The translations under genes were made by a program, and so were the position numbers. This document shows positions 1 through 7,941 of a stretch of 36,541 nucleotides of DNA, piece by piece. The stretch's first letter is position 1; each line of letters begins with the position of its first letter. Location of the stretch: the NCBI GenBank assembly GCA_013334855.1, contig JAAXWU010000010.1, positions 1-36,541 on the forward strand, in the 5' to 3' direction. This DNA comes from Chlorobaculum sp. (GTDB taxonomy: Bacteria > Bacteroidota > Chlorobiia > Chlorobiales > Chlorobiaceae). The notes beneath the pieces are model-generated. The model did no database searches. It was not told the origin of the DNA and saw only the letters and a program-made list of their open reading frames with translations.

Positions 1-148
1 TACAACTGGTCGGACAGACCGTGGCGCAGATGCCGCAACCCGTGCAGAGATCGGCCGTCACGACGGCCACAGCCTTTTTGCGGGGCTGCCGTGCGCCTTT
101 CACTTCTTCGGGTTCCCTCTGCTGGGCAGTCTCCTCGTAACTATTCAT
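1..148 (-). CDS. 4Fe-4S ferredoxin-domain protein (3' end beyond window)
   Basis: Partial gene; only the first 49 residues are visible, because it runs off the left edge. The start ATG is preceded by a GGAGGA Shine-Dalgarno, one of the better ones here. After a polar, charged stretch of about 30 residues comes CTGCGICATVCP (Cys35, 38, 41, 45), the classical CxxCxxCxxxCP ligand set for a [4Fe-4S] cluster. No signal peptide is visible, so a cytoplasmic or membrane-associated electron carrier is likely. It lies 30 bp downstream of the Rieske gene on the same strand, so the two are probably co-transcribed and may belong to one quinol-oxidising or electron-transfer complex. That link is inference. 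The rest of the protein, possibly a second cluster or a larger oxidoreductase, is unseen. Confidence 0.85.
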   Translation of the reverse strand, partial: MNSYEETAQQREPEEVKGARQPRKKAVAVVTADLCTGCGICATVCPTSC

Positions 149-178
149 GTTCCTCCACTCTTAGGATTGATTCATGCA

Positions 179-739
179 TCACGCTTTCAGGAGGCTCTGC
201 GGGTAGACCTCGTTCGACTCTCTGCCGGGAATACCCGGATACTTGATCGTCTTGTCCACCTGAAGCTGTCCGTCGTCGGCGATACTGATCTTGAAGCGAT
301 CCATCGGCCTCGGAGCCGGACCTTCAAAGTTCAGCCCGGTGATGTAGTAACCGCTGCCGTGGCACGGACACTTGAACTTCTTCTGCGACTCCATCCAGTT
401 CGGCGTGCAGCCGAGGTGCGTGCACTTCGACTCCATCGCGAAGAAGCGTCCATCCGGCAGGCGGATGATCCAGGTGCCGAACTCGCGCTTGTACTGCGAA
501 TTGACGACGCCGGGCGGATAATCGCTCGGGAAACCGACCTTGAACTTCGACGGCGGTTCGAACAGCACCCTCGGGAAAAAGAACCTCAGAAAGGCATAAC
601 TGTTGATACCCGCAAAAGCGGCAAGGCTCCCCCACCCAACACGCGAAAGAAACTTCCTCCTGTCGGGAGAAGCCTCCTCGTGCGAGCCGGAACCGTGGCT
701 GTGCTCGTTACCGAGCTCGTTTTCATACTGATCCTGCAT
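179..739 (-). CDS. Rieske [2Fe-2S] iron-sulfur protein
   Basis: 186-residue protein with both Rieske cluster motifs, CTHLGC and CPCHGSGY, which supply two Cys and two His ligands. The N-terminus is hydrophilic, then has DRRKFL followed by a hydrophobic segment (WGSLAAFAGINSYAFL). That resembles a twin-arginine-type membrane anchor as in cytochrome bc/b6f Rieske proteins, although the twin Arg is in an RRKF context. The cluster domain would face the periplasm and accept electrons from quinol. The motif pair is direct evidence; membership of a bc-type complex is inferred. No cytochrome b gene is seen next to it, since the downstream neighbour is a ferredoxin-type protein. It may therefore be a second Rieske protein distinct from the main petCB pair expected in green sulfur bacteria. 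No strong ribosome-binding site precedes the ATG. Confidence 0.9.
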   Translation of the reverse strand: MQDQYENELGNEHSHGSGSHEEASPDRRKFLSRVGWGSLAAFAGINSYAFLRFFFPRVLFEPPSKFKVGFPSDYPPGVVNSQYKREFGTWIIRLPDGRFFAMESKCTHLGCTPNWMESQKKFKCPCHGSGYYITGLNFEGPAPRPMDRFKISIADDGQLQVDKTIKYPGIPGRESNEVYPQSLLKA

Positions 740-948
740 GGCAGATTGTTTATTCTTTCACTGAAAACTTTAGTTGACTGAAACTCGCTTGTCGAACTGT
801 TCATATCGTTTTCATACGTAAAAAAGGGTGCCTGCGAAACAAGAAATAATACTATCGCGCAGGCGTACCGTTGTCACACACACAACAAAACACATAACCA
901 TTCACCACAACCGGATGCCTGAACATCCACTAACCTTTACTACACATT

Positions 949-985
949 CCGGCATGTTCTGCTTTCTTGTATCAGAACATGCCGG
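949..985. other. Perfect 13-bp inverted repeat
   Basis: CCGGCATGTTCTG (949-961) and CAGAACATGCCGG (973-985) form a perfect 13-bp stem with an 11-nt loop. It sits between the 3' end of the cytochrome-porin gene and the upstream region of the Rieske gene. No U-tract follows on either strand, so a classic intrinsic terminator is not supported. It could be a factor-assisted terminator, an mRNA 3' end stabiliser or a large operator for the Rieske promoter. A shorter 6-bp inverted repeat (CCGGTT/AACCGG, 996-1015) follows directly. The rest of 740-1028 shows nothing coding. Confidence 0.7.
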
Positions 986-1028
986 TAAATCATATCCGGT
1001 TAACAATAAAACCGGACATTACAGAACA

Positions 1029-2312
1029 TCAGAAAGCGAAACCGGCCGTAACAACGAATTGATCCGCAGTGGTGTTGCTAATCGGAGTGATGCGGTTCTT
1101 GGTATGAGCAGTATAAGTCGTCGTAATGTAAGCATTTGCCCTGAGATGCGTATTCACTGCAAATGCGACCGTCGGATCGTTAGTGATCTCATCGCCACCC
1201 CTGAGATTTGAATACGTAACCGTCGCCTGCATCCAGGGGAATACAAAGTATCCAGCCTGAATCCGTGAGTTGTCAAACTTGACACCATCACCACTTGACT
1301 TACTGTACGCGACACCACCGTAGAAACTGCCAATACTACCGGTAACATCAGCACCGTAAAAGTCCGTTGCGCTGGCGAAGTTAGCTGCCGTAACAAGCGA
1401 CTGCTGTCTTGCGCTCACATACTCGGCGCCAACAGAGAAATGGTTGTCGAGACCGACAAATTCGTTTCCATAGGTTCCGCCTGCGCCACTGAGCAAGCCT
1501 GCGCCACCGATTTTGTATTTTGCTCTGACGTATCGAATGTCATCGAGTTTGTTAACGCCTGCTGCGGTTCCAGCTTCAGCAAGACCGCCTGTAATTTTCA
1601 AACCACCGCTGTTCCCTTTGATATAGGAGAACTCCACGCCGGTGCCCGGCGTCGGATACAGTGCGTTATAAAGCTGGATAGCGTTACCAAAAGTCCAGTC
1701 AGAGAAACCGTTACCAAAGCTCAGATTCACACCGGGCGCAAAGCTCCAGGTAACATGCCCGGATAGCGCTGTGTTGGTATAAGGGTTTGCAGCAGACGGA
1801 GCTGAGGTCGCCGAAGAGGGCACGTTGGTCAGGTTGTACTGACCGAATGCTGAAAGGTTATCACCCATCGTACCACCAAAGAACAACGTTGCCGCGCCCA
1901 TGCCTCCGGTACCATAGTTGAGGGTAGATTTGTTTGCAGGGTTGCCGGCTGAAGTTGTGGTACCTTCGGTATATGTAACCAGCGGACCTCTGACCCAGAG
2001 AGCAAAAGGAACAGATCCTGGAATTTCGCCCGGCCACGGTGATTGAGGAAATGATTTCTTCCAGCCGTCTGAGCCAAGCTTCAGTTGTTCCTGCTTGGAC
2101 TTGTCCTCATCCTCGCCACCGGGCCAGCGATAACCATTATTTCTAAAAGCTTCACCGAAAGAGTTCCTTGCCGGGAAGCCCGAGTGACAGGTGTAGCAGG
2201 AGGTGCCGTACTTTCTCGCGAATGCTGGAATCGCCGAGGCATCCTTGGCAGGTACCAGCATAGGCAGCACGGAAAGGGATACAGCCGAAGCAATGGCTAA
2301 TTTTTTTCTCAT
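1029..2312 (-). CDS. Cyc2-like monoheme cytochrome c fused to outer-membrane porin barrel
   Basis: 427 residues from the ATG at 2312, chosen because GAGGAG lies about 7 nt upstream and the next residues form a clean Sec signal peptide (MRKK, hydrophobic core, cleavage after ASA, residue 27). The mature protein starts IPAFARKYGTSCYTCH, with one CxxCH heme-c motif at residues 39-43. This is followed by FPARNSFGEAFRNNGY, then about 370 residues rich in Gly, Ser, Asn, Thr and aromatics with alternating polarity, ending in Phe as outer-membrane barrels do. The PAFAR...CxxCH...FG..F...GY block and the cytochrome-then-barrel order are the layout of Cyc2, the outer-membrane cytochrome of Fe(II) oxidisers. 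A role in extracellular electron uptake is inferred from architecture. A porin-like cytochrome with another role is the alternative. Confidence 0.75.
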   Translation of the reverse strand: MRKKLAIASAVSLSVLPMLVPAKDASAIPAFARKYGTSCYTCHSGFPARNSFGEAFRNNGYRWPGGEDEDKSKQEQLKLGSDGWKKSFPQSPWPGEIPGSVPFALWVRGPLVTYTEGTTTSAGNPANKSTLNYGTGGMGAATLFFGGTMGDNLSAFGQYNLTNVPSSATSAPSAANPYTNTALSGHVTWSFAPGVNLSFGNGFSDWTFGNAIQLYNALYPTPGTGVEFSYIKGNSGGLKITGGLAEAGTAAGVNKLDDIRYVRAKYKIGGAGLLSGAGGTYGNEFVGLDNHFSVGAEYVSARQQSLVTAANFASATDFYGADVTGSIGSFYGGVAYSKSSGDGVKFDNSRIQAGYFVFPWMQATVTYSNLRGGDEITNDPTVAFAVNTHLRANAYITTTYTAHTKNRITPISNTTADQFVVTAGFAF

Positions 2313-3011
2313 TCTTACTCCTCTTGGGTTGATTGATTGATTGCCTCCGTTATGCACGGATTAACTTTTTTCTGAACTATTGTTCATCCATATAGTTCAG
2401 AACATATATTGACTCTATTCAATCGAAAGCAATACTCAACAATTGTTAAAAAAGCATTAAAAAGAATGCCATCAACAACAGTATTAAGTCAATTCTGACT
2501 CCAAAAGAACTGCTTTATCTATGTATCATTCGGGTGTTTCTATACGAGGAAACGAAGGATCGAGCCAAACTTTTTTGAAATCATACCGTGAAATATGAAA
2601 CGATACTTACAAATTATTGCCTTATCCAGGTTACGGCACTCTATTACCATTATTTCACAGTTCAATTCTTACCGCTCTTCACCTTTCGCAAACAGATCAA
2701 AAGAATAAGGCCAAGGCAAAACTTGTCGCTGAAGAGATGCTACATAGTGGCTTTCAAGCCGTGACGATCAAGGCAAACCCTTAACCGCTACGGGCTTTTG
2801 GTAATCATGATGACTTGCTATTACGGCATATGGGTAGAAGCTATCGAAACTACCGATGTTGTTCCACTGCCGGTTCATTGCCCTTACTTTTCACAATTGT
2901 AAACAATCGTTAAGAGTAATCCAAATCCAAATAGCCTTTTTCTGTATTTTTAAGGAACTTTTAAGACAAGAAGTGTAAACTCAAGTGTATTTATCGCCCA
3001 GAATACGCCAA
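2313..3011. other. Long AT-rich intergenic region, no supported gene
   Basis: About 700 bp separate the Cyc2-like gene from the Sel1 gene. The first 100 bp upstream of the Cyc2-like start (2313-2450) are AT-rich and probably carry its promoter, including the palindrome at 2438-2447. Around 2690-2880 base composition becomes more coding-like in several frames, but stops interrupt every frame and no family is recognised. It may be a decayed gene. No RNA gene or repeat was recognised. Confidence 0.5.
2438..2447. promoter_or_regulatory. AACAATTGTT palindrome upstream of the Cyc2-like gene
   Basis: A perfect 10-bp palindrome about 125 bp upstream of the Cyc2-like start codon. The same palindrome, extended to 12 bp, lies just upstream of the copper-receptor start (5704-5715). 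A shared regulator site is inferred only from this recurrence and position. Confidence 0.3.
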
Positions 3012-3398
3012 TCAATCACACCGTTTGAGTTCCTCGTCCATCAACTCCTTATAGCGTCTGCACCCGCATTTGCAGTCGTGCTCGCACGACTTTTTGTAGA
3101 GAGCCATCGCCTCCTTAAGATCTTTCGGCACTCCCCTGCCTGCCTCGTACATCTCACCAAGATTATACATCGCCTCGCCATGCCCCAAATCCGCCGCCTG
3201 TCGGAACCACCTGACCGCCTCGGCGTCATTCTGCTCGACGCTTGCGCCGATCTCATAGAACACGCCAAGCTTGTTCATCGCGGCGGAATCGCCCTGTTCA
3301 GCAGCCTCGCGGACAATCTGCACTCGCCGGGCATCGGCTTTGGCCGTTCCAGAAAGAAATACCAAGCACAACGCTAAAAAAACAACCTTGATTCGCAT
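3012..3398 (-). CDS. Secreted Sel1-repeat (TPR-like) protein
   Basis: 128 residues from the ATG at 3398. That start was chosen because it gives a standard signal peptide (MRIKVVFLALCLVFLSGTAKA). A GTG start 48 nt further upstream would put 16 polar residues in front of it. The mature part has two Sel1-like repeats: AAMNKLGVFYEIGASVEQND with AVRWFRQAADLGH, then AMYNLGEMYEAGRGVPKDL with AMALYKKSC. It ends in a Cys-rich tail with CEHDCKCGC. Sel1 repeats fold into alpha-helical solenoids used for protein-protein contacts, so this is probably a small periplasmic adaptor. The four closely spaced Cys could bind metal or form disulfides, which is suggestive next to a copper receptor but unproven. It shares strand and a terminator-separated position with that receptor. 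Confidence 0.8.
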   Translation of the reverse strand: MRIKVVFLALCLVFLSGTAKADARRVQIVREAAEQGDSAAMNKLGVFYEIGASVEQNDAEAVRWFRQAADLGHGEAMYNLGEMYEAGRGVPKDLKEAMALYKKSCEHDCKCGCRRYKELMDEELKRCD

Positions 3399-3511
3399 GA
3401 AGACTGGAGGCTTGACAGATTCGTAACAGCGTGAACATCGACACACTGATATTAATCATTGTTAACATCCGTTCCAAGGGTTTAACCCAAAGAATTTCAA
3501 TAAAATGAGAG

Positions 3512-3548
3512 AAAAAGGAGAGCCGCCTGTCAAGCTCTCCTTTTTTTT
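3512..3548. terminator. Bidirectional-looking intrinsic terminator
   Basis: GGAGAGC (3517-3523) pairs with GCTCTCC (3534-3540), extended by A:T pairs on both sides, with an eight-T run on the plus strand and a five-T run on the minus strand. It lies 12 bp beyond the stop codon of the TonB receptor, so it most likely ends that transcript. Confidence 0.85.
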
Positions 3549-3559
3549 GTCCTTTTCGC

Positions 3560-5692
3560 TCAGAACCGCTGGGTCAGCGCGATGTTGAACGAACGCCCCT
3601 GCCCGGCAAGCGGCTCGAACTTCGTTGTTTTTTTGGTCGCAAGAAAATCATCGTAATTGATGCCCCCAAGCGGCAGATAATAGTGCGTGTCGAACAGGTT
3701 CGTGACGCCAACCTCGACTCTCGAGTTCTTGTACTCGTAGGCTGAGCCGATGTTGAACAGCGCATAACCCGGCGTACCCGGCTCGAACCGGTGCGGATCG
3801 GTCTCGCTTTTTCGCGACACCATCTGCATCTCGACGCTGTTGGTGAAACCCGACAGCTTCTGCTCGATCGATACCCGTGCGTTCAGAGGCATCATGTGAT
3901 AGAGCGGATCGCCGTTTTCGAGATCGATACCGTGAACATAGCCAAGCGTACCATTCAGCCTTCCGCTCCCCAGCCCTTTGCTGTCCCAAAGCGCCGCTGA
4001 ACCCGAAATATCGATACCGTACAGCTCCGCATTGTGGTTTGTGAACTGGAGGATGTTACGTACCTCACTCGTAAAGGTTTTGATGCCGACTCTTTGCACG
4101 TCGATGTAATCGTGCACATGGGTAAAGTACGGCGTGATCTTGAGTTGCCACGCATTACGATCCGCATCGCGCCATGAACCCGACACGCTGATGGTGTGAG
4201 CGACCTCAGGTTTGAGGTTCAGGTTGCCCACATACCCGTTGCCATCGCCAAACCAGCCGATCATGCCGCTGGTCATCCAGGTATTGCACCAGGCGTAACG
4301 CTCGTAGAGATTGGGCGAACGGGTCTTGCGCGAATAACCGAACTCGTAATTCGAAGCGGCGTCCGGCTCGTACTTCAGCACCGCGCTGAAATCCCAGTTG
4401 CTGTCGCTCTTTGCATGATCCTGTGCATTGAAGGCGTTGGCTGGCGTGGCATACATCGCACCGGTGGAATAGCCCTGTACATCGCCGGTATCCATCCGTA
4501 CCTGCTCATGACGCACGCCGAGGATCGAGGTCATCGAGCTGGAAACCTTCCCTTCCCACTCCGCGAAAAACGCATAGCGGTCGCGGCTGCCGTGATTGAT
4601 GTTCACGAATGTGTTGGGACTCATGCCGGTTCCGGGCACAGGAGGCCACCGGTCATTCAGGCTGAAACGATGGAACTCGTTGCCGAGCCTGACGACATCA
4701 TCGTCGGCAATCTTGATCTCCGTCTTGAAGGTATAGCCGGTCGAAACGCCGCGGGTGATCATCGGCATGTAAGGCATGGCGTTCCAATACAGCGCGATCG
4801 GCAGCTTGTCCTCGCCGGAGTCCATCTTGTGCCAGGTATTCTGCCAGTAACCCGTGGCGTCGATCTTTCCCCAATCGAAACTGCCCTCATATCCGAGGTT
4901 GACAAACGACGATTTGTTTTCGAGCATGTCCATCCACTGGTTGACGAAGCCCTGGCCTGGAATGTACTGGTTGCCGGCCTTGAGCGTCACCTGATGATTG
5001 TCCGATCTGGCCGCGAAGGTCAGCCCGAGATTTTGGGACTCGTAGTACGTGGAGGTCACCTTTTTACCGTTGCCATCCCGGTAATCGCTGGCATGATCGA
5101 CGGATGCCGTAACGCCGAGGCTCAGGTTCCGGCTCGCCACCGTGCCGCCAAACGACGCACCGGCAGCGCGATTGTTGCTCCTGTAGTAGGACGAGACAAC
5201 TCCTTCTGTTCTCGTCTTGTCATCGACGGCAAAAAGCGGCGGTTGCGATTCGACCTGTATCATGCCACCGATGCTGTCGCCCCCCATACTGACTGGCGTG
5301 ACCCCCGTATTGACGTAGATATTGCCCACGCTCGACGAGGGCATGTAGGAGAGCGGAGGATTCATATGATTGGCGCAGGCCGAACAGACGATCATGTTAT
5401 CGACATAGATCAGCAGCCGGTCGTCGGCAAATCCGTTGATTACCGGAAGGTTCGACACCCCGCCGCCGGTCTGAACGTTGACGCCCGCAGTATCTTCGAG
5501 CATCGTCGCCGTGTCGCTGCTCTTCAGCTTTTTCGATTCGAGCGAGCTTTTCTTGGTATCGACTTTACCCTTGACGACAATCTCTTCTGACTGCACATCG
5601 GCGGCGTGAACGGTCGCCGGCCCCACTGTCAGCGCGACGAGCAATGCGGCAAGCGGCCTGAATTTTAAAAGAAGTTCATATGAGTTTTTCAT
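3560..5692 (-). CDS. TonB-dependent copper receptor, OprC/NosA type
   Basis: 710 residues from the ATG at 5692, which gives a proper signal peptide ending near VHA-AD (residue 31). A TonB-box-like EEIVVKG follows at about 37-43, then a plug domain and a 22-strand-type barrel ending in a terminal Phe. In the plug is CSACANHMNPPLSYM, carrying CxxxM (Cys106, Met110), and in the barrel WHKM gives HxM (His288, Met290). From my knowledge of Pseudomonas OprC, a CxxxM pair plus an HxM pair about 176 residues later bind copper; here the Met-to-His spacing is 178. Copper import across the outer membrane is therefore a well-supported inference. The small Cys-rich gene upstream on the same strand probably works with it. 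Other metals remain possible. Confidence 0.88.
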   Translation of the reverse strand: MKNSYELLLKFRPLAALLVALTVGPATVHAADVQSEEIVVKGKVDTKKSSLESKKLKSSDTATMLEDTAGVNVQTGGGVSNLPVINGFADDRLLIYVDNMIVCSACANHMNPPLSYMPSSSVGNIYVNTGVTPVSMGGDSIGGMIQVESQPPLFAVDDKTRTEGVVSSYYRSNNRAAGASFGGTVASRNLSLGVTASVDHASDYRDGNGKKVTSTYYESQNLGLTFAARSDNHQVTLKAGNQYIPGQGFVNQWMDMLENKSSFVNLGYEGSFDWGKIDATGYWQNTWHKMDSGEDKLPIALYWNAMPYMPMITRGVSTGYTFKTEIKIADDDVVRLGNEFHRFSLNDRWPPVPGTGMSPNTFVNINHGSRDRYAFFAEWEGKVSSSMTSILGVRHEQVRMDTGDVQGYSTGAMYATPANAFNAQDHAKSDSNWDFSAVLKYEPDAASNYEFGYSRKTRSPNLYERYAWCNTWMTSGMIGWFGDGNGYVGNLNLKPEVAHTISVSGSWRDADRNAWQLKITPYFTHVHDYIDVQRVGIKTFTSEVRNILQFTNHNAELYGIDISGSAALWDSKGLGSGRLNGTLGYVHGIDLENGDPLYHMMPLNARVSIEQKLSGFTNSVEMQMVSRKSETDPHRFEPGTPGYALFNIGSAYEYKNSRVEVGVTNLFDTHYYLPLGGINYDDFLATKKTTKFEPLAGQGRSFNIALTQRF

Positions 5693-5703
5693 ATAACGAA
5701 GAA

Positions 5704-5715
5704 TAACAATTGTTA
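5704..5715. promoter_or_regulatory. TAACAATTGTTA palindrome just upstream of the copper receptor
   Basis: A perfect 12-bp palindrome 12 bp upstream of the receptor ATG, where a bound repressor could block transcription or an early step of translation. Its core recurs upstream of the Cyc2-like gene. The identity of any regulator is unknown. Confidence 0.35.
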
Positions 5716-5896
5716 ATAAACAGAGCAAGCAGTCAAAAAACCGACAGCAAGCTCGACGTTAAACGCTCTGGCTCTGATTTGTACGGACAGAACGAATTGT
5801 CATCAACAGACAAATACTTCCCGTGAGAAGAAAACTTCCCTGAACCGGACGATCTGGCCAGCGAGGACTGTGATTATTGAGATTATGAGATAGCCT

Positions 5897-6286
5897 TCAG
5901 ACTTTGGGTGGGTGATCGATGCCTGGCAAGGCTCCTGTACGCAGATTGCAAGTGAAACAATCAATGAATTTCCTGCCGACAACAGGCGCGCTCCAAGCCT
6001 GTCGGCTTTCAGGCTCGATCCCTTGCAAGAAATCGAGCAGTTTTTCGAACGACTTTGGCAGGGACTGATTGCTGGACTCTGCCGGACGGGACTCAGGCGA
6101 AGCCGCCGCGACTTTCTTCTGCAAAAAGCAGTGTCCGCAACAGTTACGGGTTTTCTTCTCGCAGAGTTTCTCAGCAATTGCCTTGCGATTCAGAAAAAAC
6201 AGGCCGTAACAAGCCAGCACGCCATTGATCTGCACGAACATGGCCAGAAGCGTCAGAACGACGATATGCCGCTTGAATGAGGCCAT
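5897..6286 (-). CDS. Small Cys-rich secreted protein next to copper receptor
   Basis: 129 residues with an N-terminal hydrophobic segment (HIVVLTLLAMFVQINGVLAC), either a signal peptide or an anchor. A lipoprotein is also possible, since VLAC is a fair lipobox. Then comes LCEKKTRNCCGHCFLQKK, with Cys42, 49, 50 and 53, and a later CFTC. From memory, Bacteroidota have short proteins with a similar LC...C.G.C.L.K motif encoded beside TonB-dependent receptors, and this looks like a relative. It lies about 200 bp upstream of the receptor on the same strand. The Cys clusters suggest metal binding, perhaps delivery of copper to or from the receptor, but function is unproven. The C-terminal half (rich in E, S, P, Q) is less convincing than the first 60 residues. 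Confidence 0.65.
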   Translation of the reverse strand: MASFKRHIVVLTLLAMFVQINGVLACYGLFFLNRKAIAEKLCEKKTRNCCGHCFLQKKVAAASPESRPAESSNQSLPKSFEKLLDFLQGIEPESRQAWSAPVVGRKFIDCFTCNLRTGALPGIDHPPKV

Positions 6287-6595
6287 AAGTGCTGACTGGC
6301 GTGATTAGATGGCTGTTGAGCGAGATGCCGGAAGGGCAATACTGCAGAAGAGCTGCTTCGCAAGCGAAATTACTATATAACTGCATAAGTATAACGCCGA
6401 TAAAATAAACATACAATAGCAAAAACATATTATTTATACATTCACCACATCTTTTTTTCAGGTCACAGACTCAACTCCCCTGCCCAAACGCTCGGTCAAC
6501 GCCACAAACACGTCAAATAACGCAATAGCAAGCAGATATTCTTGCTATTCGATGCCGGATTACACTGCGCATTGCTTGCCATTTTGTGCTCCATC
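6287..6595. other. AT-rich intergenic region
   Basis: About 310 bp upstream of the Cys-rich secreted gene and downstream of the small membrane-protein gene. It is AT-rich, consistent with a promoter for the former. No gene, repeat or clear terminator was recognised. Confidence 0.4.
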
Positions 6596-6979
6596 TCAAG
6601 ACTCCTGTCCGAAGCAGTGCAACTCACTGAGAAACAAATAGAAATAATAGAGTATTAAATAGAAATCAAACAACAGCAAAGTGACGACTGGAGGCTTCAC
6701 GCCAACGATTACGCCAATACCGGCGAGCAGGAACGAAAAAATTGGCGCGAGTGTCAGAATCAGATGCACCCACTGCTTATGTCTAATCTGATAAAGAGCA
6801 AATACGACGCTCCCGATCAGAAAAGAGCCATGCATGATCTGGAGAGAAAGCTCGACGAGCGAAGCGTTGTTGACTCCCGACACTCTGTCGAACGCCAAAA
6901 CACCGATAAGAAGACAAGTTGAGGTTACAATAGCCAGCGAAAACAGCGCTCTCAATGCGTTCATCCTGATCTTCATCAT
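6596..6979 (-). CDS. Small integral membrane protein, unknown function
   Basis: 127 residues from the ATG at 6979 (MMKIRMNALRALFS). Four hydrophobic segments are visible: LFSLAIVTSTCLLIGVLAF, LQIMHGSFLIGSVVFAL, LILTLAPIFSFLLAGIGVIVG and VVTLLLFDFYLILYYFYLF. They predict a four-helix inner-membrane protein with a short polar tail. The frame stays open upstream, but that part overlaps the preceding gene and reads as low-quality sequence, so the internal ATG pair is preferred. No recognisable family. It lies about 100 bp downstream of the STAS-like gene on the same strand and may be co-transcribed with it. Confidence 0.65.
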   Translation of the reverse strand: MMKIRMNALRALFSLAIVTSTCLLIGVLAFDRVSGVNNASLVELSLQIMHGSFLIGSVVFALYQIRHKQWVHLILTLAPIFSFLLAGIGVIVGVKPPVVTLLLFDFYLILYYFYLFLSELHCFGQES

Positions 6980-7076
6980 GCGTACTGACGACGGAATCCA
7001 GTGGTTTGCACGGCCATTTGTGCCTGCTGGTTGGAAAAAAAGCGAGCGGAAAGCGATGCGCAAATAAAAGGTCAGT

Positions 7077-7451
7077 CTAACTGTCGTGCTTGTGTAGCCA
7101 CTCTTTTGCCCGATCGATGTCAGTATCGACGCGAACCTGAAGCGCCCGGTTGACGGCGACCGTCTCCCAGAATTTGCCATCTTTAAAAAACTGCGGCCCA
7201 CACACAATGGCGATGCGGGCTAACCTCGGAGCGAGCTCGGCAATTTTTTGCGCTGACTGAAAGGTATCGAAAGTGTCAAGCGCATATTCAAGATTTCGCT
7301 CATCGCACAAAATAAGAGTCACCCCACTCTCGATCGCCTGATCGATTACTGCGCTGCCGTAGTCGATCACCTGCTGTAAATTTTCGTCACGCCCGGAAGC
7401 TGTTATGAGCAAAACTCCGTTCGCAATTTCGGCATGAAAAGATATTGCCAT
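7077..7451 (-). CDS. STAS/SpoIIAA-like small cytoplasmic protein
   Basis: 124 residues without signal or membrane segment, preceded by a strong AAAGGAG ribosome-binding site. The pattern of strands and helices fits the STAS/SpoIIAA-like fold: FHAEIANGVLLITASG, then a helix, then LILCDERNLEYA, and LARIAIVCG later. That fold is used in anti-anti-sigma factors and related regulators. The phosphorylatable Ser of true anti-anti-sigma factors is not obvious, so a divergent member is more likely than a classical one. The partner is unknown; the gene downstream is a small membrane protein. Confidence 0.6.
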   Translation of the reverse strand: MAISFHAEIANGVLLITASGRDENLQQVIDYGSAVIDQAIESGVTLILCDERNLEYALDTFDTFQSAQKIAELAPRLARIAIVCGPQFFKDGKFWETVAVNRALQVRVDTDIDRAKEWLHKHDS

Positions 7452-7941
7452 ACTCCTTTAGCATTTAGCCTTTCCACCAAATAATCAAATCGATACTTTA
7501 AACAAACGATAAGAGCTTTAATTATTAACCGTTGCAGCAAACTCAATCTCGCGTTCCAAGACGATCTTCTAATTCACAGGTAGCGGACACTTAATATTTA
7601 CATCATAAAAAAAGAAAATATTCATAAGTTCAAATGTTATACATTATTTACAGGAATACCAAAATAGTCCCGCTCGATTGCGCCAGTGTCATGCGGAACA
7701 AAGTGCGCTGCCTGACCTCACTACCTCTCATAATGGAGAATCGCCGCCCGCTCAATCCTCCGAACAATTCCTCTCCACAGTATTTGTGACGCAGAAACCC
7801 TAATAAATAATTTTTGTATTTCAGAATTAATGTTATATTGTTTGATCAGACCAAATGTTGGTCGGTACGCTTTCAAGTAATTTGTGTTTTTTTATTTGTC
7901 GGCTCATCTCTTTGAAAAAGCACAATTACTCTATCACACCT
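7452..7941. other. AT-rich divergent intergenic region with probable long leader of RRM gene
   Basis: About 490 bp between divergent genes. It is AT-rich, with A runs near 7608-7618. Near 7815-7845 there are TTGTAT- and TTATAT-like hexamers that could be promoter boxes for the RRM gene. That would leave a leader of roughly 100 nt. No other gene is supported; the apparent upstream extension of the RRM frame (from 7855) does not resemble the family. Confidence 0.4.

Noticed and set aside
167-781. Plus-strand frame over the Rieske gene
   Set aside because: The opposite strand has both Rieske cluster motifs; the plus-strand translation has no recognisable features.
2640-2900. Possible decayed gene before the Sel1 gene
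   Set aside because: Each frame is broken by stops within about 45 codons and no family could be recognised, so no gene is claimed.
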